From positions 269,249 through 333,248 of the forward strand of contig QAOA01007097.1 of the NCBI GenBank assembly GCA_003255065.1: a DNA stretch of 64,000 nucleotides, written 5' to 3'. Source of the DNA: Cercis canadensis (lineage: Eukaryota; Streptophyta; Magnoliopsida; Fabales; Fabaceae). The notes below the pieces were generated by a model. It was not told the DNA's origin, made no database searches, and worked only from the letters and a program-made list of their open reading frames with translations. How positions within the stretch are numbered: position 1 is the first letter of the stretch; each line of letters opens with the position of its first letter. Shown here one piece after another: positions 1-13,561 of this stretch. The translations under genes were made by a program, and so were the position numbers.

Positions 1-73
1 CTGGAAAGAAACATTTTTTTTTGGGTATTATTCATTGTCTATGTCATTTTGATGAAAATATCTGTTTCCTCAG

Positions 74-3000
74 ATGGCATGGTCAAGAATAAAAATACGA
101 GGTTTCCATCCATCGCCTAGAGCTGGTTGCTGTGGCGTTCTATGCAGTACTAAATGGTATATTACAGGGGGTGGAAGCAGGAAAAAACGTATGCTTTATA
201 ACCTTAGTAAAATATGCTCATAAGAAAACAAGGACATGCATTTTTATTTTTTTTCCCACTTATTACCCATATCCTGCAACTTTGGAAAATAATTAATGTA
301 TGACTTTTAACTATTTAAAATTATAATTGCATAATTTCAAGTTACTGTATCAGATTTGAGCAGTTATTCCTACCTTTACTTTCCAAAGTTTACAACCATC
401 ACGCTTTTGGTAGTGAGTTTTAGAGCATCCTGCTTGGTCTTGGACATTTACCTTTTGGGCAAGATTTAAAATTGAGACCCAGCATCTTGTCTATGTTAGC
501 TGGAATCTGAAGAGTCACCTTGCTTTGAGCGCTGAAAATCAACACCACTTATATAGAGAGAAGATAAGAAGAAATTTAAAATAATAACATTTGAAAAAGA
601 GAAATATGTATTTATGGCTCAATTTTCTATGCATTCCAACCATTTTGTTGGGGTAGGAGCGCCCGGGGGGTGGGTGGTATTTGAAAACGTTCAAGCTTGT
701 CAGATTTTTTTTCCCTTCCTTACAACTAGATCTATTTAAAATGTTAATCTATAAGTTAACTAGGTTGTTAACATCCTTGAAGTGGATAGTCTCTATCATT
801 CAGTTTTACAAATTTTTTTTTTCTTCCCGTTTCACATTTGCTTTATACACTGTTTCTTTTTTGTTTCTCTCTTAATTTTCTATTCTATCCTTACATTTTA
901 TAGGACATCCAGAGACACTGATCTTTGATATTTTAAAGGTTGAGTGGTCTGTGGCAATTACATCTCCAACATCTTCAATCACCACCAACAAGGTGAGCTA
1001 TGCTGCTATTATTATTCATCCATTGTTGGCCACATGCTATGGATTTCTTTTATATTTATTTCAATGAAAAGATTATTAATAGTTTTCTGGAGTAATATGA
1101 TACTTTGAGGTTTCCAAATATAACTTTGTATCACACATTTCCTATTTCTTTCATTGATGATAATCAATAAGTGATCTTCCCTTGCTAGATGCCTATATTT
1201 GGGTCTAGGGTCCAACTTATTTATTTCCATCAGTTCAAGACTTAGTCTTCTTCCTTAATAGATTGTCATAGATATTCTTGAGTATACTCTCTTCTAGATC
1301 ACTTAAAAGCATGGTTACAAATCTTTTTTATTACCAGGGTTTCAGCCTGGTACTCATTCAGCATAAGGAAAAGGACTTTCTTCTTGCATTTGGGGGATCC
1401 AAAAAGGAGCCATCAAATCAGGTCTGATAAAGAAGTCTCAAATTAGTGTATGAGTTTTTTATTTTATTTTATTTTTTGAATGTCTAACGTTCTTGATTGT
1501 AACAGGTGGAAGTATTAATAATGGAAAAAAATGAATCAACTCTTGGAAAACGATCGACTCCTACTAAAGGTCCAGGATCCATACTATTTGAAAAACGTTC
1601 ATCATCCACTGGATTGGCTACTCAACTTCATAATGATTCTTCCCAGCGTTTAGTCGACTCTGTTGCTAGACAAAATCTAGCATCTGCAATTGAACAGCAT
1701 GGTTCTGGAAGGAAATCTCTGTCAGATTCCCTACTTGTAGATCCCAATTCTCTCCCTACCAATGTCTCCCTTCGCCGGCAATTTGATAATGAGGAAGAAT
1801 ACAATACAGATGTTAGGATGGACAAGAATGCAGAAGATGAAAACTCTTTCCCTCAGGTAAAACACAGAAGTTTATATTTATCTTAGCCATAGGTTTAATA
1901 TGAAATCCTTCTTGAACACCTTCATGGACAGTCTCATACATTTTAACATGTGATATTGTGATAAACACATCTTAGATTCTTTTTTTATTCAAGTGAAGAT
2001 AAATAATTCTTGTTAAGAAGATATCTTGATGTGATTAACTCCTCCCTTTCTCTATTCATCTCAATACACAAGTGTTGCCGCATATCTTTTTAGTCATTAT
2101 ATTGTGTCATGTTTCCGGCTGTTCTATGTGCTTTGCAGGCTTCTGTTATTTCCTTTTAAATCTTTCCCTAGTTCCTTATGAAATATATTTCCACTTTTTT
2201 GAAGGAGTGAACTGAATGTTTCATTTTGAAGTGAAAGTCAACCAGCTGTATTCTTCCTCTGCTACCCCTTTATTTCATCTTGGTAGAAAGTATTATGTCA
2301 TTATGTCAATGGTCAGAACTGCATATTGTAATATTTAGAACATTACAGTTTGTCGTAAACATCAACAGTTATTGCTATTGCTGCTGAAAGGGAAGGGTGA
2401 TTTTAGAAATGTTAACATCAATTTGAGGATGTTTATTGGATGCTAACATTTATGGAAGGACACAAAAGGATAAAAGGTAATGTTTTAAGTTATATGTTTC
2501 AGGCAACAGAACACAGAACACATCAGAATGACCCTGGAAATCAGATCAACATAAGTGGAGGCAAGATCAGTGGGGAGGAATCACATGTGTTGGTATCTGG
2601 AAGTTCAAATCAACAAAACCATGGATTTGGAAATTTTATGCTTGATAGTGATGATGTATCATTCCAAGAAAACATTAAATCAGGATCACTATCCACTCCT
2701 TCACATATATATCATTATTATGAAACTAAAGTGGCTGCGCTGATAAGGAAATATGGGATTTTGGAGGGACAATTGGCAGCTGCACTTACCAGCAGAGAAG
2801 CAGCAGAGAAAAGTCTAGCATCTGTTCTTAGAAGCAGACAGGAGATGGAGAAAAAGTTGACTGACACAGTGAAGGAGATAGAATTACTGAGAGAGAAGCT
2901 GGCTGGGGTAGAGTTAGCCCAAGAGGAGGCTAACAGCCTATCAAACATTGTACACTCTGACAACGTAAGGCTTGAGCACGATGTGGCTTTCCTCAAGGCT

Positions 3001-3579
3001 GTTTTGGATGATACGCAGAAGGTATATGCCAAATTATTTGATTTAGGCACGTGAATACTTGCATACCAGTTGTCATTGAATTGCTAAAAATTTGTTGCAG
3101 GAGTTGCACTCAACAAGAGGAGTTCTTGCAGGAGAAAGAGCCAGGGCGTTCCAACTTCAGGTATGTATTGGGATTGACTAGCAATATACATAGAAAAGCA
3201 CCATTTATCTGCTGTTGCTGTTGTTCCTCACACATGAACATGATGGTTCTTATCTGTAGCTGATAATTATTGTTCATGCATATAAGGCTTGCTTTTATGT
3301 TTTACACGTACAATGCTCTTCATAAATATGTTTTCTATCATGAGGTGCCAGTATGATGAAGCTTCTCAGGGCCATTCAATTCTTTTAATATTCTCACTCA
3401 TTGAAGTTCCTTAAAATGCTTCACATTCTCTCAGAGATCTCTTACCCTGTGATAGTGAAAATATTCATGCTTTTCTCTTTTCTCTCGTTGGCGTGCAGGT
3501 TGAAGTTTTCCATCTCAAACAGAGATTGCAGTCAATGGAAAATCGAGCCCCCACCCCGAGGAAACCTTTTCATGTGTAG
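74..3579 (+). CDS. Kelch-repeat / coiled-coil protein, 3' part (5' end outside window)
   Basis: Seven in-phase exons can be joined: 74-188, 904-992, 1338-1421, 1506-1856, 2503-3021, 3101-3160 and 3499-3579. All have AG/GT borders and together give 432 residues and a TAG stop. The first three exons carry kelch-type beta-propeller sequence (AGCCGVLCSTKWYITGGGSR, later FLLAFGGSKKEPSN). Exon 4 is a Ser-rich linker. Exon 5 and the last two exons form a long Lys/Glu/Leu coiled coil ending in a basic Pro-containing tail (TPRKPFHV). This layout matches plant galactose-oxidase/kelch proteins of the At5g18590 and ACBP4/5 type, recognised from memory. Any acyl-CoA-binding domain would lie upstream, so the two subtypes cannot be separated here; neighbouring genes favour At5g18590. 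The gene converges on APC7. Kelch and coiled-coil parts suggest a protein-interaction scaffold; no catalytic role can be claimed. Confidence 0.88.
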
Positions 3580-5277
3580 TTAATTGTTTTGAAGGGTGAA
3601 TAATAGCAACGAATTTCAGCATAAACGGTGAGAAAATGTTGCAGTGGTGAGGATGAGGCTGTCTATGAAGGAAAATGCAATTTAGGAATGGCATTGGAGA
3701 CTTGGAGCTTCTCCAAACGTCTCTACTTGTGATAAGTGTGCAGTTACTGGAGCTCAACACCAGGCTTGTTTAACAGATGCTTGCTTGCCCACGATCTTAC
3801 TTTAGTTTAGATTCAATTTGTACATACATATTTGAATCCAATCCATGAATTCACTTCCCACGGCTCCTTCATTTGTAGTATATTATATTACAACTCTAAA
3901 TCCATTGATATACAGCTTTTGGGCATCAGTCATATCAACATGAAGATGATGAAGAAAATAATTAGCCCAAGAATTGAAACAGTTGAATGATAATGATACG
4001 CGTTGAGGTGTAATAAGGTAAAAAAGGAAAAATCATATTAGTTAGGGGAAAAAGGGAAAGGATTCAGGTCCCAGGGTCCAGGATCCAGGAATGTAACGTC
4101 AAAGAACAGAGAATTTCTTTGATTAAATAAGAAAATAAAACGAGATGTTCTAATCTCTAAAATAAAGATTTATACCAATAAAATTTAAAAAAATAACAAT
4201 TAACATATATTAAATAAATTCTACAATATGATTAGTAGAAAGCGTACAACCCACAAATTGAATTATTGATTCTAAACAAGTTTAATAAGAACAAAGGATC
4301 GCCGTCTCTAATCATTTTCCTTTTTCTATAAAGATGGCACCAATCATAGCATATAGCCATATATAACTCTTTAATGATATAATTGCTGGTGAATAGAAAG
4401 AAGGGACAATTATTATTAAGTTTTAATACTTAAAAAAAAAAGATTAAGAAGTGAAGGCAAGTGCTTTTCAGTAAGTGTCTGCCATGTGAAATTACTAAAA
4501 TATGTATTTTCATTATGTGATAATTATGTTTATAGTTAAACATGATAATCATATATTAAATAAAATAATTATATATTTTTACATAACCAAATATATGAAC
4601 ATAACAGTGAAAAATATTTTAATTAGCACTACTTGACCCGTTTTCTTCATAAAGAGAGCATGGAGTAGGGAACCCACTCTCCAAAACTGGTCCTTTTTGT
4701 AAGCATGACTATAATCGACATGGTCATTAATGAATTGGAGACCGGACACACATGCCATTATCTGGTAATGGTATGTCTAGCTCAACCCAGTAAAACGATC
4801 GCAGGATCGAAGTAAAGGAAAGATGATGGTCTCAAGTATAGAGGAACAACTTGTCATCTGTAACAAAATTTTCGTACACTGGACACACACAATCGCTAAT
4901 AACTTTGTCCTTTTCGTGGTTGAGGAAGAAAAGAGGAGTAAACTCGACTTCAAAATCACGAGTTTACCGAGTTTATGTCATAAATCAAGATTTCACTTTG
5001 AAGCGATTCTGTAAGAGTTGAAGAGTTTATGATTTAAACCGCAATTTAGACACCATTGCGTGATAAGATGATTTTATTAGCCAAAACAAAAATGAAGAAA
5101 ACAAAAAACTACATCTAATATTTGATGAGATTCATTTAAAGGGGGAAAATGAAGGAGATGAATGAATGCCTTTAATAATAATCTCAGAAAATTTAAGAAA
5201 AATTGCCACTGTTGACAGCAAACTATACTATCTACATGGGAAACTTGTGTCTCATGTAAACAGAGTTTGCAATATAC
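3580..5277. other. 3' UTR and convergent intergenic spacer
   Basis: The first 250 bases or so after the kelch stop are probably its 3' untranslated region. The rest is AT-rich, with A-runs near 4432 and no ORF that resembles a known protein. The short ORFs on either strand at 4777-5014 lack codon bias and splice context. No RNA gene or transposon end was recognised. Confidence 0.5.
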
Positions 5278-8200
5278 TCATAAAAGTTCAGTCTCTTCTT
5301 GGTCTCCATCAGCATCTTCAATATCATTGTCTTCATCTTCTTCAGGTGCATCTGGATCCACTCCCTACAAAGGATACAAGTTCTATCCTAAGTCGGATGC
5401 ATCAAAGGGTATATCCTCTAATATTACCTAAATAATCTAATTATTATAATTTTGGAACAAACCATGCATCTGTTTCAGATAAAGACTAACATAATCTAGG
5501 AGTGCATGATTAGGAGGAAATTAAGAGAAATACAATTTAAGCAACAGAAAATAAAATAAAAGACAAACCTTCATCTGTTTCTCTAAACGCTCTAATCCCC
5601 GTTTTGCTGCTTCATTCTGGGGGTTTAACCTGCAATCCGTACTAAAAGTTATAAGCAACATAAAATCATGATCACAGACTCGTGCATTTCAATGCATTAC
5701 ACAAAATTTCAAGGTACATGACATTTCCTGATAGTAGGGCTAGAACATCAACTGTGACTTGCAGAGAATTGGACTATAGAAAGGATGGGGAGGCAAACCT
5801 TATTGTCATTTATTCTAACTACAAGACAATATTTAATTCTAATTGATACCCATGCCATTAAGAAAGATGATAGCACTTGTTCTCTCAATTGCCCCATAAT
5901 TGTTATGATATTTTCCCCCACATGGCATAACATGGGGCCAATTCTATCCAAGGGAATGCCCAAATGAAATCTTTTAAAATTAAACTTAAAAAAAGAAAAT
6001 GCAGATTTTACGTCCTTAGAGTGATTTGGGACAATGTGAGGTCAACCTTAATGCAGCCTGATAATGTGACAGAGCCTCCTGCAGCATATTAGTGGCAGCA
6101 AAAACTTGAGCCAATTTCACATGAAGAGAATCATCAGCCCAGTCCTTGAGATACCGTTCAAGTAGAGACACAGCATCTCCATTTCTGCCTTCAATAACAT
6201 GGAGCTCAGCCAAAGCTAATGCAGCTCCAAGGTAACCAGGTTCCAGCCTTAATGCAGACTCATAGAACTTTTTTGCCTGTTTGAGGAATGCAATGAATTT
6301 AACACAACAGAAGATTGAAGATATAGAAGTAACCCGAAGTTAGTTATTCGAGGGTGCTGAGTAGTTTACCTTTTCCCTGCCACCGGAGTTACTGGCATGC
6401 ACATCACCTACTAATTTTAAAGCCTTTGCAGATTGAGGCATTGCTTTCATTGCTTCTCTGGCAGCATATAAAGCCTCTTTTATTTTAGAGAGAGCCAAAT
6501 AAGAATGAACCAAACCTGGAAGTTAAATTCACATTCCTGTCAAAGACTGTATTTTATACTTTCATTATTTGCAATATGAAACAGTAGCATTAAACATGAA
6601 TGTCAGTATGTCACTGTGGATACAAAATGCACGTCATGCATGATGCACATATCCATTTTCCCCTTCATGGAAATAAACCTTGATATGAACGGATGTCAGG
6701 TCTCAATTCTTGAGCTCCCCTGAATGCAATCACAGCTGTTTCCGTGCGTTTCATTGTCAATAACAGATTTCCCTAAAGAAATTTAACATGTCAAATCAAA
6801 TTGGCAAAATCTATGATGTTACATCGCTACAAAAATAAATAGATATTCCTGTTTTATCTGGTGCAAAAATTATTTTAATACCTTCATTATGTACCCTGGT
6901 ATGTGCCTCTCATCCATACGAACACTCTGTTTGAAAAACAAAATCAATTGTGAGCAATAATTTAACAGAGGATTTCATTCCACCCTGCTTGAAATAGAAT
7001 GAGGGGGAAAATAAAAAGGAAAATGAAAACCTTCTCAGCATAAGATAGTGCTCCTTTCTCGTCTTTCCTTTCCCAAAGAACAGATAAAGCAACAAAAACC
7101 TCTGGTCTAGTAGGATCAATACTCAGTAAGTCATGCACCAGTTTGTTCAACTTTGAATAATCAGACTTTATCTTTAGAAGCATTGCATACTCATCCATAT
7201 ATGTTATAATATATGGATCAATCGATCTGGCCTGTTATGACAAAATTATCATATAAATTCTATAAATGTATGTACTTATGTATGGTTGGGCAGCAGAGAA
7301 AAACTGGTTAAAGTTATTTTATAAACACCGTATACTAAAACTTCATATTACCTTCTCAAAATTCATGATGGCCTCTTCATTCTTTCCAATAATCGCTTCA
7401 ACCTTCACTCACAAGTTCACAAAACAAAGCAGAATTTAGAACACCATGCTACTCAATTCAGGGAAACTATATGGGTAAAAGTAGTTATCTGGGCGGAAAA
7501 AGTTCATCAATCATTTATATGGAAATGCCAGTAGAATAATAGGATTGGACATATCAACCTTCAACATTAAATGCACATTCAACCAATTTTCATGCAAGGA
7601 TTTGTTCACCACTCAACTCACAAAAGCAGTTTAATTTGTGCAATTTTTTGGCACTGTAACATAAAGACAGTATACTGATAACATACAACTGTGGAGAGGC
7701 ACTTGTTCTATGACTATGACCCATTAGATAATATCAATTCCATATATATCAGATTCCCAATGCTAATATTATGATTGCAAACTTCTATCAGTAAATGTTT
7801 TTATCAAGTAATATTCAGAAAGATAAACTACATTTAACTCAGAAGAAGCAGAGGGTAATGAGACCTACAAACTCTTAGAAACTGTGAAGTTACACCTACC
7901 ACCCCCAACAAAAAAAATAATAATAAAGAAAAAACAGACTTTGGATTTAAATTTGGATAAGACTCAGTAAATCTACTTGTTGCCTTAACAAGTTAAACTC
8001 CAAGTCCAATTATTTATCTTCCCTAGAAACACATCAGAGACATTTGCAATCAATCCATCAATGCACATAAAGCAACAACCAAAAAGTTTTGGAATATTTG
8101 GCAGCTCTAAATAATTGCAGCAGGTCTAACCTTCGCAATCTCAAGAAGTAAGTGTATATTATTAGGGAAACGTTGTAAGAGATCAGCAAAGAGTTCCAAG

Positions 8201-10349
8201 CCACCTGCCGTTAATGGGAACACCACAGAAACAGTGACATCATATCACGGAAGATAATATATGTATAAAGTGTAAATGAATATAAAAAATTGCAACTTAT
8301 CCCATGTAAAACTTGTATGGGTTTGAGAAAATAAGCAAGCAAGAAGCTAACGCACCAAATAAGTCACATAAGTAATAAAACCAATTAATTAACAAAAGAA
8401 TTTACAAAAGACCATATACCACATTCTTTCTTTGCGTTAGTTTAAAGTAGGAACTAGAGTGACCCTCTTCCACAACTTGAACGGGAGTTTGTGGGGCAGA
8501 ATATCACACAATTTTAGAGCTTTGTTGGATTCAAGTCTATACAGAAGAAAAACTAGTATTTACAGCGACACAGGCCCAATATATATATAAATTTAACATT
8601 CCAGTAATTTTGTTACTCATTCAAAAGTCCATCTCTAATTGAAAAAATCATAGGCTTAGTATAATGAGACACTAATACACCAGTGCTCAGCATTATAAAT
8701 TATAGCACTACGAACAATGAAATAATTGGTGCAAACATTGTACAAGCAAAACCATCTATGCCCATAGACCACACATATTTTACCAATTATGAGATCTTCA
8801 GCTTCTACACACAAGATTGGAATTAAATGACTCCAAATCAAATAATATTTTACCTCTGTAATCATTTGAAGCCATGCAACACTGAGCCTCAACATAGCGC
8901 TGCAAGGAGAGAGAAAATCATTAATCAGAAGTTACAAAGTACCAAATCACATAAAGGTTCATCATGGTTATATATAGAAGATATAAGAAAAAATATGGAC
9001 AGTGTCAACTGTTAAAAGAGGATCAACCATTAAGCAAAAGAAGTAACGTGTGGCACGATTATGCACATTGATAAATATTATGTCAATGAGGATCTATTTG
9101 CAATGATCAGATTTTACATTGCAACTGATAATCTTATGTTGTGAAATTTGTGAGATCAACATGTCATACTCAATTAATTCTAGACATACTCAACCATCAA
9201 AATAACCCATAAATATTTTCTTTATTCTGAAGGATTTTTTGGAACTTTTTGACTAGAGTTAATATGAAATTTAGGAATGACGCACCATCTAGAGAAGCCC
9301 ATCAAAAAAAGAGGGGGGGAGGATCTAGTACTTGTTAAACAGCAGCAAGCATATAGAGCAAAGCAGCAAAAAAAATCTCAACTATCTTTATGTACAACTT
9401 ACTTGAAGCCAACGAATTGAGTCAAAATGATCAAATGGAGCCCTCCCACTTCTACTTGGATTCTGAAATTGAATGTTTCAAGAATTAAATAATTGGAGAA
9501 AATTTAAATTATGAATTAAACAATCTTCTAGAGATTGACCAACATAGAAAATTGAAAGCTAAACCACATTGCTCTCAGACATATTAGCAAGTAATTATTA
9601 ACAAAGCCTAGGTTGACAGAATGCAAGATTTTGAGATATTGGAGGAAGAGAACAAATTCATAATTTCATGCAGATAATGGAAAAATAATCTATCAAATTT
9701 AACTTATCAGTTTTCCCATCCTCTTTCCACTAAGTAACTCGATTGGAGGAAAGAAAGGGAGTCAATAGCGCACACAATGAATTACTTTGACTGTGATGGG
9801 TCTTGCAGTCCTAAAAATGCCCCGTCCTATTCTTTTCCCTTAGAAATACAGGGAATAGACTGCAGTACAGGTTTTTCTTTGATGCTGAGTATGTAATTGA
9901 TGAAGGAGAGGAAGAAATGAGGAAATTAATTGGCTCCTTAGTTCCCTTGTGAATCAAAGGAACATTTTGGGGACACCTAAGAACTGAGCCACAACTTAGC
10001 TCCAGTTACATGAAATGCTCAGATGTTATCAACCAACCTGAGGAAACAATGAAATAATATCTTTTGCAGTAGATCCCAGTTCTGCTAAAGCAATGATAGC
10101 CTCAATCACGTAAGGGCAATGTCTGTCATAAAGATATCAATAAAGAAGTGTGATTTTAAAAGCCAACAATAACAATATATCACAAAAGATGCAAATGAAC
10201 ATAATAAGAAGTCAATTCCATAAGCCTATCTGTATTGCATGTAATACTACCTACAGAGCAAGCAATCAAGTGGTCAGAAATAGAAAGTAATTTCATCAAT
10301 TACCTTACAAACAACATATGAACTTTGGGAAAGTGTGTAAGCACGCATG

Positions 10350-10388
<39 letters not shown>

Positions 10389-11924
10389 GTCAACCCACCA
10401 ATATTGAAGTATCGCTTTAGATGAGCAAACACAGAATATGTGTAGCCCCCATAAACTAATGCTACCAGTTCAAGCACAAGGTAACTAATGGACAGCATGC
10501 CAGAAGGTTATATGCTTTGAACAAATATTGAGAGAAGATTAAAACTGAATGAACTAAAAAGAAAATAGAAATGACCAATGGGTACCAATAAAAGGTTCAT
10601 TCAGCATAGAGAAATTTAGTTATACCTTAGACATTCTTTGTAAATAGCACCAGCAGCTCGATTATGTCTAGAATTCCGATACAGCTTTCCTAATAAAAGA
10701 TTCATCTGCAAATTTCTAGCTTTGCTTGGAATTCCTTCCATCTGTAAAATGTAACTAACACAATCAACTCACTATAGATGAAAAAAACAAAAACAAACTA
10801 GAAAAACATATCTGAAAAAGTTCATAACATTTGAATCTCATTATAAAATATCACGTTCAAAACTGACAAGATATACAAAATAAAGTCGTTTAAGGCATAT
10901 TATCTTCATGCTAAATCCCTTCAAAAATAGAGAATTAACATTTCTTCAACTAAACCAACAAAAATAAAATTCTTATAGTGCATGCACTCATATGTGTCAG
11001 TATCTGCTTGTGCGATAAAAATGAGGAGAGAGAACAAACCTCAACCAGAGCTGCTTTGTTCTCATTAAGTGCACAGTAACATGATGCAATTTTGAACTTC
11101 ACCTGTTATAGAGATTGACAGGAAACTCAATAAGCAATTTGAAAGTGCAAAATTTTGAAAGTACTTATACTTGTACTCCAACAATGATGAACCCAAAAAA
11201 GGAAAGAGGAAAAGAAAAGGGACAAAAAATTAGTCCACCTCATTTTCATTAATTGCTGATACATTATAAGAATTTGGAGAAGACGACCTGTTTGATGACA
11301 ATGAACTCCTAGATGATGACGTGCTTTGTTTTGGAATCATCTTGTAGTATTGCAAAGCTTGCTTGTAGTTATGCTGCTCATGAACAACCAAGAAATTATA
11401 AGACTAAATGCTTCCTCAAAAGTTAAAAGCATTAGCAAAATTACCAATTTCCTAAAAGAACCAATAATAAAAGGGTCCAACTAAAAATGCAAAAGGGAGG
11501 GATAGATAGCGGAATTCCTTACAATGGCTCTGCGGTGCTCCCTTTCACGAAACAATGAATCACCTAGAAGCACCTGCAGAATGAATGAACCAAAAGAAGG
11601 AAAAGAACAGCTTCAATGAACTATGAAGATTGAAAATTTCAGCACTAGCAGGGAAAACATTGAATTTGGGGGAGGGGGGGNTTCCATACCAAGCTCTCAG
11701 CTTTGAGATGTGGGCTGGTTTCAGCATTAACAGCAGGTGATGAAACAAGGAAACAACCCTGTACAAGAGTAAGGCGGGATTACACACTACAACCAAAATG
11801 AAAAGGCAAGCTTTTGTTTTGAATTCAATCCCAAAAATTGATTTGGAAAAATTACGAGCATTTCAGCTGAATTGTAGAGGCCATGCTCGATAAGAGTTGC
11901 GATTTGATCCTTGGGAACGTCCAT
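5278..11924 (-). CDS. APC7: Anaphase-promoting complex subunit 7 (APC7), complete, 18 exons
   Basis: Exons in transcript order: 11924-11856, 11758-11690, 11573-11523, 11373-11239, 11102-11040, 10741-10626, 10122-10038, 9462-9403, 8899-8854, 8204-8131, 7402-7352, 7231-7031, 6926-6882, 6772-6679, 6515-6370, 6276-6047, 5629-5569 and 5364-5278. All borders are GT-AG and all phases agree. They give 560 residues, close to the 558 I recall for the Arabidopsis protein. The start MDVPKDQIATLIEHGLYNSA matches the family start; in-frame upstream Met codons are not conserved. TPR-like helical repeats fill the protein (for example AKKFYESALRLEPGYLGAAL and EALSHYQAALRLNPQNEAAK), followed by a very acidic tail rich in D/E ending ETELL. 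Known role: a TPR scaffold of the APC/C ubiquitin ligase, which drives cyclin destruction in the nucleus. An (AC)n repeat lies in intron 6. No exon is damaged, although one N (11681) lies in intron 2. Confidence 0.97.
10349..10385. repeat. (AC)n microsatellite in APC7 intron
   Basis: A near-pure AC dinucleotide run inside the intron between the exons ending at 10626 and starting at 10122. On the APC7 transcript it reads as (GU)n. It is likely to vary in length between individuals. Confidence 0.9.
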
Positions 11925-12922
11925 AGTTAATAGCTCTGAGCTAAAGCTCGTGTGCTTCTGAGACTGAAACGAAATCAAAATCCCCCAACGCGCTCTTCTT
12001 TTTGAAATACCTCACTCTTGTTTCGTCCTGCACTGATCGTCCAAAGGGCGTGTTTGGATGGCAAGGACAATAAAAGAGTGAACAATTTTGGAGAAACTTT
12101 TAATATGATTCCTATTCTAAGTCCTAACTCATAAAATTTTCAATCACATATCTAATAATTCAATTTATTTTTAATGTAGATCTTACGTTTATTTATTGCT
12201 ATTTGAAATAAAATTCTTAAGTTTACATATATATATAATCATTGCAAGCTGCTAAATTGTTGACAAAAAGACTTTAATCTTCAATGATAACACTAAAAAT
12301 TTCAATATTAAACCATTAAGTGAGATTTTCTCATTCAATTGATTAAAGTTTAAGGTTTTTTCTTTTAATGAGTGTCAAAGGTTGAAAATATTATGTTAAG
12401 AAAATTGTGCAAATAAATAAATTTGTCAATTCAAATAGCAATAAACAAATAAAATATCCACTCAAAGAAAAAAAATAACACATAAAAGTTATACATTAAT
12501 ATAAAATTATATTTCAAAGTATTTTTTTGCTTGAAATAATTTCAAATATTATTTTTTGCTAGAATAAATAATTTCAAATATTTAATTTATTTTTGAAAAT
12601 AAATTTCAAAATTTTCTAATTAATAAATTTTGAATAAAAAATTACTATGTCCACAATTACTATTACTTAAAATAATTTAAAATATTTAACTTTTTTTTAT
12701 TTTGCAATATACAAAAAATAAGGCACTTGACCCAAAACAATAGGCCTAAATAAGTTGAGCCCAATGTTGAATTGTTCTGCTGAGCCCAATATTCCGCCAG
12801 ACTAAAAGAAAAAGGCCCAATACACCGCCATGAACCGCCTTTTGAGTTTTAACTTAAGTACCGTGATTTGACCCAATAAAACGGCGTCGCTATGTCTGTC
12901 TTCCCCTCTCTTCGAACCGGTC
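11925..12922. promoter_or_regulatory. Shared divergent promoter region between APC7 and the RING gene
   Basis: About 1 kb separates the two start codons, which point away from each other. The middle (12100-12720) is very AT-rich with many short A/T runs. The GC content rises close to the RING start (12780-12920). The stretch near 12045-12070 (gggcgtgtttggatgg) resembles a degraded transposon end. No ORF was supported. Bidirectional control is inferred from geometry only. Confidence 0.5.
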
Positions 12923-13525
12923 ATGGAATCGTCTTCTCGTCGGAGAAAGACATGGCGAAGAATTGAGCAGGAGAAGATGGTGAGGAAGGTAATTTGGCCT
13001 GCGATTCGGGGGCGTTCTTGTCCAATATGTTTTAGGGACCTCGAAGTTCATTATAGAGCAGCTGCGATTCTCACTGTGTGTATGCACGCTTACTGCATCG
13101 AATGCATTCGCAAATGGAGTAAACTGAGAAGAAAATGCCCCCTTTGTAATGCGGAGTTCAATTCCTGGTTCTGCAAGCTCAGTCTTTCCTCTAGAGAGTT
13201 CCAGAAGGAGGTGTTGCCCTTCCATGGTTTGCCTACTAATTCTAATGAGGAAATTGGTACAGACCAGATAGATTCCCGAAGGTAAGCTCTTTATTGATTC
13301 TTCTTGTGAATTCTTTCCTTCCCGTTTGGCTGTTGAGAAAGCTTGGGAAAAATAAGAGAGAGGAGAAGAAAGTTCCTTTTCATAGGATTTAATTAGTGAA
13401 TTATGTACGGTATTCCAGATTATGATTTTCATTTTTCAATTGAAATTAAATCAATGGATTTCCAATAGCTATATGAAATATTAATTTTATGAAAATATAA
13501 AAGTGAAAAATGTTTCTCCCTCTCC

Positions 13526-13561
<36 letters not shown>

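Noticed and set aside
10274..10498. ORF over the (AC)n repeat
   Set aside because: It consists largely of Cys-Val repeats translated from the microsatellite inside an APC7 intron.
12890..13432. Antisense ORF of 180 residues over the RING gene first exon
   Set aside because: It lies opposite a well-supported C3HC4 exon, has no family resemblance and no splice partners. It is a shadow of the sense coding bias.
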